This document shows, piece by piece, positions 1 to 10,623 of a DNA stretch of 64,000 nt. The notes under the pieces are model-generated. The model made no database searches. It was given only the letters and a program-made list of their open reading frames with translations, and was not told the DNA's origin. Source of the stretch: Strigops habroptila (lineage: Eukaryota > Chordata > Aves > Psittaciformes > Psittacidae); assembly GCF_004027225.2 (NCBI RefSeq), contig NC_044278.2, positions 8,990,001 to 9,054,000 on the forward strand, written 5' to 3'. Position 1 is the stretch's first letter. Each line of letters opens with the position of its first letter. Made by a program: the position numbers and the translations under genes.

Positions 1-420
1 CAAACCGGCTCAGCGGACGGGGCATCGCCGTCCGCGGGTACCGCGCCGCATCTCCCCCCGAGCAGCACTCACCTCGCAGGGCCAGGAGCGCGGCCAAGGC
101 TACCGGCACCCACCTCCCTCCGCCGCCGGGGCGCCGCCGCGTCATGCCGGGCCGGGCGAGGGGCGCCGAGCGGGCGGCCGAGCCCTGCCTCTCCCCGCAG
201 CCGCAGGTGCCGGTGGTGGTGCCGATGGTGCCACCGCCGCCGTCCCGGGACCGCCCGCTCCGCCGTGCCCCGAGCCCCGGTCGCCCGCCCGGGGAGGGCG
301 GCAGGAGCGGCGGCCGGCCCGAGAGCGCAGCCTGGCGGCCCCGAGCTGCCCCAGCAACCCGCTGGGCTGCGGCTGTCACCCCCCGTCCCGGTACACGGCG
401 GCACATCCGCTACACTCCTG
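1..420. promoter_or_regulatory. CpG island, probable IGSF11 promoter
   Basis: The first about 420 bases are very rich in G, C and CpG, and composition falls to the AT-richer background by about 450. A minus-strand signal-peptide exon with a good donor lies at its left end, so bases from about 146 to 420 would be 5' untranslated exon plus promoter on the minus strand. No TATA box is evident, as is usual for CpG-island promoters. The exact start of transcription cannot be read from the sequence. Confidence 0.7.
73..145 (-). CDS. IGSF11: Probable IGSF11 first coding exon (signal peptide), partial gene
   Basis: On the minus strand an ATG at 145-143 opens 24 codons plus one base, ending at 73, followed directly by a consensus donor GTGAGT (72-67). 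The peptide begins MTRRRPGGGG, followed by a hydrophobic stretch (VPVALAALLAL), the layout of a cleaved secretory signal, and ends in the first base of a Gly-type codon (phase 1). IGSF11 is a single-pass immunoglobulin-superfamily adhesion molecule of brain and testis whose first exon encodes only a signal peptide. The call rests on this architecture, the CpG island, and position: IGSF11 lies head-to-head with TEX55 in mammals, and TEX55 follows here on the plus strand. The peptide alone cannot prove identity because signal peptides diverge quickly. Remaining exons lie beyond the left edge. Confidence 0.5.
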
Positions 421-666
421 CTCTGTGGCGCGGGCCACCCACAGATTGGGATGTGTCCATCGCCGCCAACCCGATACCGCTGCATCCGCAGGGATGCTAC
501 ACGGGCCAGCTTCTCCGGAGCATCTTCTCTCCAGGGCCTGCCTATAGCTGCATGGAAGGAGAGAGCAGCAGCACACAGCAAATTTGGGATGCATGGGACC
601 AGGCATTGCTGCAGCACACACAGTGTAAACATTGCTGGCTCAGCATATGAGCCACCTTAACTGCTA

Positions 667-995
667 TTCCAGTATCTGAAGGAGATCTACAAGGATGCTG
701 GAGAGAGGCTCTTCATCAGGGACTGTAGTGATAGGACAAGGGGTGATGGGTTCAAACTGAAACAGGGGAAGTTCAGGTTAGATATAAGGAAGAAGTTCTT
801 TACTGTGAGGGTGGTGAGGCACAGGAACAGGCTGCCAAACGAAGTTGTGGATGCCCCATCCCTGGCAGTGTTCAAGGCCGGGTTCGACAGGGCTTGGAGC
901 AACCTGCTCTAGTGGAAGGTGTCCCTGCCCATGGCAGGGGGTTGGAACTGGATGAGCTTAAGGTCCCTTCCAACCCAACCATTCTAGGATTCTAT
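667..995 (+). repeat. CR1 retroposon, 5'-truncated
   Basis: This about 330-bp segment shows the characteristic 3' portion of avian CR1: the GAAGTTCTTTACTGTGAGG stretch, the CATCCCTGGCAGTGTTCAAG stretch, the CCCTGCCCATGGCAGGGGG stem and the terminal ATTCTAGGATTCTAT. It lacks the body of the LINE. The 71-codon antisense frame inside it is a CR1 artefact that recurs in other copies. Confidence 0.95.
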
Positions 996-3993
996 TCAAG
1001 GGAGCGAGAGGTTCAAGTGTTCAGCACACCCAAAAAATCAGACCAAGACCTCTCTGAAGGGAGTAAAGCAGCTCTTGGAGTTGGGGCCCCACAATACCAT
1101 TTAACAGAACAATCACCAACAAGTTGTCATTAGCTTAACTAATTGCAGTCCTTAAGGCTACACAAAAATCAATCAAAACTCAAGTGCACGTAGGGGGTGG
1201 GAAGGGAGGAAAGGAGCTCATTAGAAGCTTAAGGTTACCCAGGGAAAGGATCAAAGCAAAAAGCTTATATTGACTGACTTCTTGCACATGGCCTGTCCAA
1301 GTCTGACCATGTTAGCTTTACTCCCCTAAAAAAAGCTTCCCCTGCCACTGAAGCACAGCCATGCAGCCTTCACCCCCTGCAATGCTTCTCCCTACCTCCT
1401 TCCCAGCCAGAGACCCTGAGAGCATCCCCATGCTCAGCATCTCTCAGATTTTTGCCGCCTCAGTTGCCCCAAACACAGCACTGACCCTTCATGTGGCTGC
1501 ACTTCAACTGAAAAGGGGGGAGCTTCACCTGGGAGCAAAGATGACAAGGAAAAGCCTCTGGGGTAGCAGAAGAGAAATCACTCTTATCAATATGAAAAGT
1601 TGGTGTCTGTGAGAACAGTAAGTGAGAAACTAGCTACCAGGTAAAGCTCTGCCTTGCCCAGCATCAAGCTTTGGCACCCTTCTACCAAAGGGTTAGGTAA
1701 AAATGCCACTCCAGCAGTCCAGGTTTACTGATTTTTCCTAGTTCTGGGAAAAAGCCACTATTTATAAGGAACAATGGCTGACCTGCCTTTATCAGGCAGC
1801 AAAACTGACTCCCTGTTGGGCAGAACAATGGGATGAGAAAGCTCTTGCAAAACACCCTCCACTCCAGCCCTGCCATGGGCAGGTGGGCTAAGAGATAGTT
1901 TTGCTCCACTAAGGAGCCAGCTCTTGACAAAGGCTCAAGCAGATGAAGCAAAACACTTCAGAAAAGCACCAAAGGGAGAGTCATGGCCCAATGTTTCCCT
2001 CATTCTCCAGCAGTATGGGGACTGGAGTTCTCTGACTCCCTTAGACAGCTTCTCTTTCCTTCAGCCGACCTGCTGCTTGCTCACCTAGAAAAAGGACAGA
2101 GGAATGTGATGTTCTTATTGATCAGCAGCAGCTCCAGGAGGTCCCCATCCTCGTGGGTACATAGAGTGGCTGCCTGGAGGAACGCAACAGTTATGTCCAT
2201 GCTCCTAACTACAATGAAAGCCCATGAATGTCTCTTGCAAAAATAGCCTCCTTTAAAGTCAAAGACAGAAAGCACAGAGCACACTGGGCACAGTGTCCTG
2301 CCACTACCCTTACTCCTTCATATAACTCCTGGGGATGAAAAGATGCAAAGACAAATCAAGCAAAAGCAAGAATTGCATATTCTCCTCCCTACCACTGCCG
2401 CACTGCTTTTCTGATCTGCCAGGGCTTGGAAGCTCTCTTGACCTAATGGAAAATAAGTGTTTTTTAGTATAAGGACATACTGTATTTGGCAATGCCATTC
2501 CTTGGACTGTTCCTTGAATCCTGCTGTGCATCAGCTGGCAGGTAAACAGCAAAGATCAGTTCACCCTGTACAGTGGCTGAATTAATTTGCTTCCTAAAGA
2601 GCACAGTGAGAATGTGAATCTGTGGTGGTCAGAGAAAGCATTTTTGCCCAAAATGGACCCAAACATCTCTTCTGACCCAAGCTGGTAGGAGCAGGGAGTA
2701 TTTTATTCACCTTTAGGATGTGGTCACCACAGCAGACACTGACATACCTGCAAACCACAGTGACACAGCAAGTGACTTTAACTGCTTCTTGCAGCAACTG
2801 CAAGCACAATCTGTGGCCACGCTCCAGAAGGACAGAGCAACCACAGGGAATAATAATCTTCAGATGCACCAGTCAGTCCTCTCACCCTGGCTCCCTCCCC
2901 ACCTTGCCACAACCTCCAAAAATAGCTGCAGATTGTACAGAGAGGATGTGGACAAGGAGATGCTTCTCCTGGAACTCTGAATTTCTACTTGAGTTGCCCT
3001 TGAGCCTTCCCTAAAACAACAGGCTTACGCCAACCATTTATTCAGTGAGTGCAGCATACTCCAGCTGGTTGGATGCTAGAGCAAGGAGCAGACATATTTG
3101 CTGCTGCAGCAGTCTGTTTTCCCACCAGTGAGTGTTGATACCTCTTCCTTGGCACTGATGGAAGAGCACATCACGGATAGAGGAGGTACATTTGCAATAT
3201 CCCAAGCATCAGATGCTGGCAGGTGAACCACTGCAGGACTCTGTTGTGTTACATTGCTCACAAGAACAGACATGGGATCCTTCAACTAAATGGCCAAGGT
3301 ATTTGCCAAGGCTTTACATGCTAGGCTGGGCAAGGACAGAAAGAGAAAAGTGAAAACACTCCCACCTTTTTCTTTTGAAAAAATTATGATAAGTAATGCA
3401 ATACTCATGTCTCAGGGAAAAGCATCTTTCTGAATCAAATTGGAAGGCAGCTTTCTTCCAGGACGATGCTTTTTCTTCTTCCTTTCCTTAACATGGCTCT
3501 AAAGCTGCCCCCAAACAATGAGATGCAGCTAGGTTTAAGAGATGCCAAGTCTTACATCACCTTTGCCGTCTCCCAGCTTGTTACTGGGTTATCTATTGTC
3601 AGGCAGGAATTTATCGAAGGTGACATTGCTTACAAAGTGATCAAAATCAGCCTCAGTGAAGTGTCCTTCCAAGATATAGAGAGATGGATAAAATTCACTC
3701 ACTCGATCATTAATAACCTCAGTCTGTAGGATTGGTTATCTCTTTTTGACAGAGGAAATAGAGTTTGCAGATTGAACTCTTTTAATCCTATCTGAGAAGA
3801 AATATGAGAGACCTTCAGAGACACACCCAATCAACTCTTATTTACCTTCTCAATAGAAACATTAAAACAAACCCCTAGATTTATTTTGCTGAGTGCCTGT
3901 GTACACAAAACACATGTCACTAACCAGAAGAATAGCAATACTCCTGTGAACTCATCCATACAAAGAGATTTTGTCTCCCCTGGCCACAAGGAT
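996..3993. other. Gene-free stretch
   Basis: No exon, RNA gene or recognised repeat was found. Open frames here are short, unconserved in appearance and overlap on both strands. An 87-codon frame at 3466-3729 lacks flanking splice sites or a recognisable domain. Confidence 0.6.
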
Positions 3994-4032
3994 GGTCACT
4001 CAAGGTTCTGTCCAACCTGGCCTTAGGAATAT
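3994..4032 (-). repeat. Short diverged CR1 scrap
   Basis: About 40 bases resemble the minus-strand CR1 segment that reads CACCCAAGGCTCTGTCC then ACCTGGCCTTGAAC in the copy at 10.3 kb, with several mismatches. The neighbouring bases are not clearly CR1, so this may be a decayed remnant or chance similarity. Confidence 0.4.
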
Positions 4033-5267
4033 TCAAGTGAAACCAGCCCCAAAATAACAGGCAAATTCCCACATTCCTTCGATACCAGATGGCAAAAGTG
4101 GATGTGTCCATGGAAACCCAGGTGGATTCAGCACACTTTCAAGCTGATTGGAACTGAAGTAGACCACTGCACTGTTTCTTTCTCCAAGGCTATTTTGACC
4201 CACACCTTGAGAGCAGTATTACTGTGCCTGTCCCCACTTCATGGAAAGGGAGCCATATAGTCAAGCTTTTCAGGCAACAAGGAGCTGGGCTGAGGCATTG
4301 CTGCCACTACACCTTTCCACCATTGTGGGCACACCAGTTTGTCTGGTTTCATCATCACATGCATACACAGTACCTACAACACACCAACTTAGTGCACTGC
4401 CAGATGCTCCTTTCCTCAGTAGCACAGGGAATAAATGCAATTCTATCACCCTTGTGATTTCTCACCACCCTGGAGCATCCCAATGCACTTTAAGCTAATC
4501 CGCAGTCTTGCCAGCATATCTCCGTCTTTCCTACATCTTTTGAGTTCTCCTTGGCTGCTCCCACAGTAAAAGAAAACCTCCTCAGCTACAAAATCCTCTC
4601 CTCTCTCCCCTCCTCCTGCCCAGGGACCTTGTGTATATCTACAAAACCAAAGCTTTTTATTCAATGTTTTGAAAACCTCCATCTTCTTCACACCTACCCC
4701 CCAAACCCTATCCACACAGACATGTTGGGAACAAATTGCTCCCCAAGGCTTCAGCTAAATCTTTCCTTTGTACCTGCTGTGGTTAACAACTGTCCATCGT
4801 ACCCTGTCAGCCACACGCTGCCACCCCTGTCACAGCAAACAGCGGATGCTGCATCCACATAAAAGTATTTCATAATGCTGCCATTTCCATAATAACTTTC
4901 TAAGTCCTACATCGACAGATTTCCCCAAATCATTACAGTAAGGGAATTAAATCTTCCCCTAAACACCAGCAAATGATGCTAATGACAAGTCTTCCAAGTA
5001 ACACACCCCATAAAGCTCACAAAATGGAAATCAATCACTTCTATTTTTTTGCCCCCAAAACTGCTGAAAGGGTTTATTACACAGCTGTGACAGAAAACAG
5101 ATAGATGACCAAATTGAGAAGAAATACACTAAAAGTTAAGACTCATGTGGACATATTCCTGCAGTTGCAGTACAAAATGGGTCTTCAAGAATCTTGTTTA
5201 GTTGCAGTCTTGCTGTGGCTATGATGGTCTAAAGATATGTGAGGTGCAATAACTCCTATGGAGAAGC
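4033..5267. other. Gene-free stretch
   Basis: Nothing recognisable. Overlapping frames of 77 to 103 codons at 4.2-4.9 kb have no domain, splice context or start context to support them. Confidence 0.55.
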
Positions 5268-5406
5268 AATAACTTTTACTAGACCAGCTGATGTAGCTGA
5301 AAGATACCAACAAGCCTTTGGGCACATTGACCTGAAGAAGGGCTTCCATGCTTGAAAACTCATGTGTTTTATCTTACTACATCCACCATTCTAATAAAAA
5401 GATATT
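5268..5406. mobile_element. Small element with imperfect inverted ends
   Basis: The left arm (5268-5296) and right arm (5377-5406) are imperfect inverted repeats: the reverse complement of the left arm begins CTACATC and contains TCTAGTAAAAG, and the right arm begins CTACATC and contains TCTAATAAAAAG. About 80 bases separate them, containing CTGAAGAAGGGCTT. The inner text and the (A)ATAAAAGATATT-like end resemble an old dispersed repeat of amniote genomes that I recall but cannot name with certainty. The short length and lack of an open frame fit a non-autonomous element. Confidence 0.45.
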
Positions 5407-8115
5407 GCAGCTTTCTGCATTTCTTAACTGTTTGATGTTCATCAACAACTAGTAACTACATGATGTTTTTCAGCCACGTACTTGCTTTTTCCTATTGGGA
5501 ATAAAGAGTCCAGGAAAACAAGAAGCTAAAATCCTGCACTAGTGAACATTCACCCACTTAATCTTAGTGTCACTAATGGTGCCTGTATCAATAAGTTGCA
5601 AAAATAACTTTTAATCCAGCAAGTTATTTAAAAAGGCCAGAGATACCCCAGCTAATGGAGATGTTAGTTATGTATTACTAGCCTAAAGGTCAATTTGGGC
5701 AAGGTTTCCAATCCATAAAGCACAATGCCACTTATTACCACCACATTGAAGTGACTATTAAATTCTGGAGAGCATGCACTTCGCTCCTGTCTGTCAGTGC
5801 TTTCATGGGACAAGTGCTCAGCATCTTCTGGGTCTGACTTGATCCTCCAAAACAAGGAGGCAACCACATCTAAAGGGGTCAGTCCCTCAAAATCTAGGCA
5901 GCCATGTGCCAACAAATGAAGTCTTCTGTTTAGAAGCAACAGAAGAATGATATAATAGAAGAATAAAATACAAGCTTGCACTTTGACACAACCTGCTGGT
6001 TAACATTTTAGCTGCTCATACCCCATACTTTGGACTCAAACTTCTCCTTATAGCAGCACTTGCTGTGCTGCTGGGAAGCTGCCCAGAGCCCATGCCAGCT
6101 GATCTGTTCTGGAAGGAGCCTAAACCGCCTCGTAAATCACTGCTGACAGCAATGCAAGTTTCTGAGCTATTATTGACAGTATTGCCTGCTGTTGTGCAGT
6201 GTTAGCCATGGGCCACACGGTATTTGTCAGAGGACATGGCACCTGAGTTGTTGAGAGTATCTTGGATGTGCGCAAATTTAGCTCTGCCAAACATACTGCT
6301 TTGGCATAATACGCCACAGTTTCCTATGCAGGGCAGGGTGTGCATAGTTCACATTAGCCTGGGCCAGAAAGAGTTTGTTTCATAGCAAAGAGACAGTGAA
6401 GAACTGTCTTTTCTTAGAGACCTTACCATGCTCACTACATAACAGAAGAGTTGCCAGGTGAGTCTACCAGAGCCAGGATTCAAGCCAGAGGAAGAAGTCA
6501 TCAGAGCTGATTTAAGGACAGCAGGAAGGATTAAACTCTGCCCTCATCAAACTCCAGAGCCAGAAGGTGCTAAGAGCCTGAACCAGCAACCACTGCTGGG
6601 GAAAAGAGGAATAGCTCTATGTATATAACACAAGGCAGATTTGCATCTCCCACCACAGCCACACAACAAAAGGTGTATTTTCAAAACATGTTCACCAATG
6701 CTCTTTCAAATGCCCATTTAGGGGCTATAATTCTAGGGTCCACATCTAACGTGGGGCAGAGTACAGCCTCTCCATTTTGCACTAGGGCTTTTGAGTTGGC
6801 AAGTAGGATTGCAAGCACCCTTTTTCATGCTTACATAGGTAGCCTGGACAACGTACTTCAAAGCAAAGATAATGTTAACTGGCAGAAGGTTTTGCTGTTG
6901 AATCTACTCCCAACCAATTTTTGCTTCCCTTTATGTATATAGCAAGACATTTTCTTCTCCCTCCATTGCACAAAATGGTCATTATAGCTGCAATTACAGC
7001 ACCAACACTAAAAACTCAACAGGCTCATAGAAGGTAGTGTCCTTTCAGTCCAAATCATGTTTTCTCCAGGTCAGCACAGGAACACAGCTATAGTCCCACT
7101 ATTTGCCTTTAATTGTGAACACAGAACTTCAGTCTCCAGCGCAGAGTTGTCAGCCCTGCACCTTCCCTCACCCCTGCCTTCATTTAGTGGTGCTTAAAAA
7201 TGTATGCTTAAAAAGCAAAGTTGAATGTCTAAGCGCAAAGGAAAACCTCTCCATTAGCACTCAAATTAAAGGCAGTGGGGAAATGAAGGAAAAGCATAAA
7301 TTGATTTAACATTTTCAAGTGTTTTTCCTGGACCTTTCTCCCACCTCCTTTTTAATGAATCTACCAAGATGACAGCCCCTTTGGGCCAGTTGGACTGAAG
7401 AGCTCTGTCTGTAAAGCACTACATTGGGACTGCCAGTTCATTTCACCCCGATGGTGCTGATTTATGCCAGTGCCTGGACAAGGATTAAGCCCTTTAAATT
7501 CTAACAGCCCCTTGTTCCTTTAACAGTCCGATTTCAAGCAGGAACCCTTACTGGACCCTGGATGTCTCTATGGTAACACAACAAGATCGTTTTGTTCTAG
7601 CTCGCAGCGTTGTGTGCATATTGAAAAGCACAGAGAAGATACTTTGAAGTGGAGAGTCCAGATCAGCCAATTCTGAAGCCTTGCAAGAAAAATGATTATG
7701 CAAATTCAACTCCTAAAGGTGAATGGCAATGAATGCTTTCAACAACAATATGGTTACAGTATGAGAAATGAGAGCAGCGGTCTCAGCAAGGTGCCTCGCT
7801 CAGCAGTACAAAACCCACTATACCAGTTGCCTTACTTTTTGCTTATCTTAGCAAAACGAGGACAGAACGGGTCACTCCAACAAAAGCATTCCTGAGTTTT
7901 GTAGCTGTTGCTGCAGCACAGCCAAGGCTAAGCATAGCCACTGCATGCACAAAGTCAAGTCTCCAGGAATCATAACAGGGTCCCTCTCACATTAATAGAG
8001 AGGAAATAAAGATGCAACAATATAGCCCCAAGTTCAGGACCGGACTAGCAGAGGAAGTAATTTAAGTGTCTGCTTGCCCCCAGCCTTAGGAAAACTGCAT
8101 CTCACATGCAGGGGT
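5407..8115. other. Gene-free stretch
   Basis: AT-richer single-copy-looking DNA. Frames of about 105 codons (5664-5981 minus, 6619-6942 plus) have no domain or splice sites and appear to be chance. Confidence 0.55.
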
Positions 8116-8510
8116 TTTTTCAGTCTGGAAAACAGAAGGCTCCAGGGAGACCTTATAACTGTATTCTAATACCTAAAGGGGGACTGAAGAAATCCGGAAA
8201 GGGACTTTTTACAGGCATCCAGTGACAGAACAAGGGGGAATGGCTTTAAACAGACAGAGAGGAGATTTACATTAGATTGAAGGAAAAGAATTCTTTATTA
8301 TGAAGGTGCTGAGGCACTGGCACAGGGTGCCCAGAGAAGCTGTGGCTGTCCCATCCCCGGCAGTGTTTGAGGCCAGGTTGGACACAGGGGCTTGGAGCAA
8401 CCTGCTCTAGTGGAAGGTGTCCCTGCCCATCGCAGGGGTTGGAAATGGGTGAGCTTTAAGGTCCCTTCAACCTAAACCATGTGATTCCCCAACCCTGTGT
8501 GATTCTATGA
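8116..8510 (+). repeat. CR1 retroposon, 5'-truncated, diverged
   Basis: It runs from the CAGTCTGGAAAACAGAAGG region through GTGCTGAGGCACTGG and CCCATCCCCGGCAGTGTTT to the 3' end GTGTGATTCTATGA. It extends further 5' than the first copy and carries more substitutions and an interrupted 3' end, suggesting an older insertion. Confidence 0.93.
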
Positions 8511-10065
8511 TATATTCCCCTAGTGCCATCTAACTTGTGGTTGGCAGCACTCTGTGTACTCTCTCACTTGCTAGTTTCTCCAGAAAAATACCACAAGAGG
8601 AGCCTGGTCTCATGAAGCACTGCAAGTTGGAAGGGCAGGAGAACATCTCATGCCAGAGGGCACAAATCTGAGCCCAAGGAAGTTATTACCTCTTCTGGTT
8701 ATTGTCTCTCTTATTTTTTCATGGCTATCACTCACCTACTGAGTGCCACTGTTGCACTATATGTTGTCTATAATAAATTCTTATTATAGACAATGTGGAA
8801 ACAGACTTTATATGCAAACCCAAAAATTTACTGTTAGTGTAATTGAAATCTTAAGAGTCCAAAGAAATATTATTTGCCTAAATTATTAGAAGATAAAGAA
8901 AGCCTATTATCTGGAAAAAGCCTGAATAATAATACAGTTGAAATTGTTTTCTATGCTTCCTGGCAAACATTCCATCTTCCTCTTCGCAGGGAAGAACACT
9001 ATGTTGATGTATTCTTCCTCCTCCATCTAAGGTACATATGGAACCAGGTTTACACATTTTTCTAGCAAGATTTTACATTTCACTCCTCCTGCCTTGGTTT
9101 GAAAGTCCACACCACATCCAGATTTACTACATATGGTGAACTTCTAAATATATTGGATTTTGTTCTTTTTAATCTTTAACAGTGGTTTTGCCCAGCTGCC
9201 ATGTCCACATTTCTTTACTTGATCACTGGTGAAGTGTTTCTAGAGCTGGGGTCTACGCTGATATCCTGCACCTCTTTTCTCATCACCCTATGCCTGTTCT
9301 CTGCACTGCATCCTCTGTCACCTATTTCAAGGCCTCTTATCACACCATGCCTGCATTGCTCCATATGGCTGTCAGTATGAGGAGTAGGGAATGTGTGTGA
9401 CCTCCACCGAGGCTGCCCATTTGAAAACAAGAGGCTCCCAAAAACATAAGGTAGTAGCAGTCGAGTGTTGGTCAGCCAGAGAGAGAATGTTCTGCTAAGG
9501 GAACACACATAGTGCTTCAGCCCCAGCTGGAGAAGTAGAGGATTAGACTTTAAAAACAATTGGAGTTTTTAGTTTGGTAGCATCGATTCAACTCAATTTA
9601 GCTAAATTAGGCCCCTAATAATAAATTCACTTTTTTCTTCATCTACATGTTCTTCAAAGGCATGTGCTGGACCAACCTATGGGGGGCTTCATTACCAGTG
9701 GGCCCCTTGGGTGCAACTGGAATATGAATATGAAATAAATCTGAGAAGGCCTACTTACCACCCCCAGTGTTATTCACTGTCTAGACACAGCTAAAAGTGA
9801 GCACAAACCAGATCCAAGTTTTTCAACTGGGTTTTTACCAGAAGTGTTTTTCTTCACATTGCATCTTTTTGTCAAGATATTCTAGTTTGAGCTTCTCAGA
9901 TACAGAAAAGGTTTGAAAGGTTTTTTTTCTTCTTAAAGCTTTGCATTCAAAGTGTTGCCTATGAGGCAACTAAGTTAAGGGAAAAAAGTAATTTGAAAGA
10001 ATTCTTACTTCAAAGAAAGAAATTAGCAAATTAAACAATTTCAGCAGGATCAGCATTCAGTTGAG
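8511..10065. other. Gene-free stretch with a hairpin
   Basis: No exon was recognised. It contains the perfect inverted repeat listed separately at 8764-8793. A 114-codon minus-strand frame (9215-9559) has no supporting feature. Confidence 0.55.
8764..8793. repeat. Perfect 13-bp inverted repeat (hairpin)
   Basis: Arms TTGTCTATAATAA (8764-8776) and its exact reverse complement (8781-8793) are separated by ATTC. There is no following T-run or gene end to suggest a terminator. It may be the residue of a palindromic transposon or a cruciform-forming site. Confidence 0.9.
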
Positions 10066-10260
10066 ACCAGGTTGCTCAGGGCTTTGACCAGTCAGTCCCT
10101 CAAAGCCTCCAAGGACACAGACTCTACTCCTGTGAGCTCACTATTCCAGTGGTTAATTATCCTGTGCAAAAAGGGCCTACCTCCATCTTCTTGATGACTT
10201 CCACATATGCATTGGAAGGCAGGTTTTTATTCCCCAGATCCTGCTCTTCTCCAGGCTGAA
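10066..10260 (-). repeat. Older CR1 fragment, 3' side of a split copy
   Basis: Reading on the minus strand this is an older CR1 subfamily segment: AGCCTCCAAGGACACAGACT, a diverged AATTATCCTGTGCAAAAAG stretch, then TCTTCTCCAGGCTGAA at the right edge. It stops abruptly at 10260, where a younger CR1 starts, and appears to resume at 10587. Confidence 0.8.
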
Positions 10261-10586
10261 GAATCATAGAATGGTTTGGGTTGCAAAGGACCTTAAGATC
10301 ATCCAGTTCAAACCCCCTGCCATGGGCAGGGACACCTCACACTAGACCATGTCACCCAAGGCTCTGTCCGACCTGGCCTTGAACACTGCCAGGGATGGAG
10401 CATTTACTATTTCTTTGGGCAACCTGTGCCAGCACCTCACCATCCTCACAGTAAAGAACTTCTTCCTTATATTTAACCTGAACTTTCCCTGTTTCAGTTT
10501 GAACCTATCACCCCTTGTCTTATCGCTACAGTCCCTGATGAAGAGTCCCTCTCCAGCATCCTTGTAGCCCCCTTCAGATGCTGGAA
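10261..10586 (-). repeat. Younger CR1 inserted in older CR1
   Basis: This clean, little-diverged minus-strand copy begins with GAATCATAGAATGGTTTGGG (its 3' end) and runs through CCCCCTGCCATGGGCAGGGA and CTGCCAGGGATGGAG to CAGATGCTGGAA (its 5' truncation point). It sits exactly between two parts of an older CR1, so it inserted later. Confidence 0.92.
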
Positions 10587-10623
10587 GCCCAACTTCCTCA
10601 GCTCCTCCTTGTTTTCACATGTG
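10587..10623 (-). repeat. Older CR1 fragment, 5' side of the split copy
   Basis: CCCAACTTCCTCAGCTCCTC matches what normally follows TCTCCAGGCTGAA in minus-strand CR1 (a CAACCCCAACTCTCTCAGCC-like stretch). It is therefore read as the continuation of the copy interrupted at 10260. Confidence 0.6.

Noticed and set aside
69-632. 187-codon minus-strand frame and the plus-strand frames in the left CpG island
   Set aside because: GC-rich DNA is poor in stops. The frame runs through the 5' untranslated and promoter part and is not the frame of the signal-peptide exon.
687-902. 71-codon minus-strand frame that recurs at 10349-10567 (plus) and 35428-35646 (minus)
   Set aside because: The same peptide (…NPALNTARDGA…) in three places is the antisense reading of CR1 3' ends, not a gene family.
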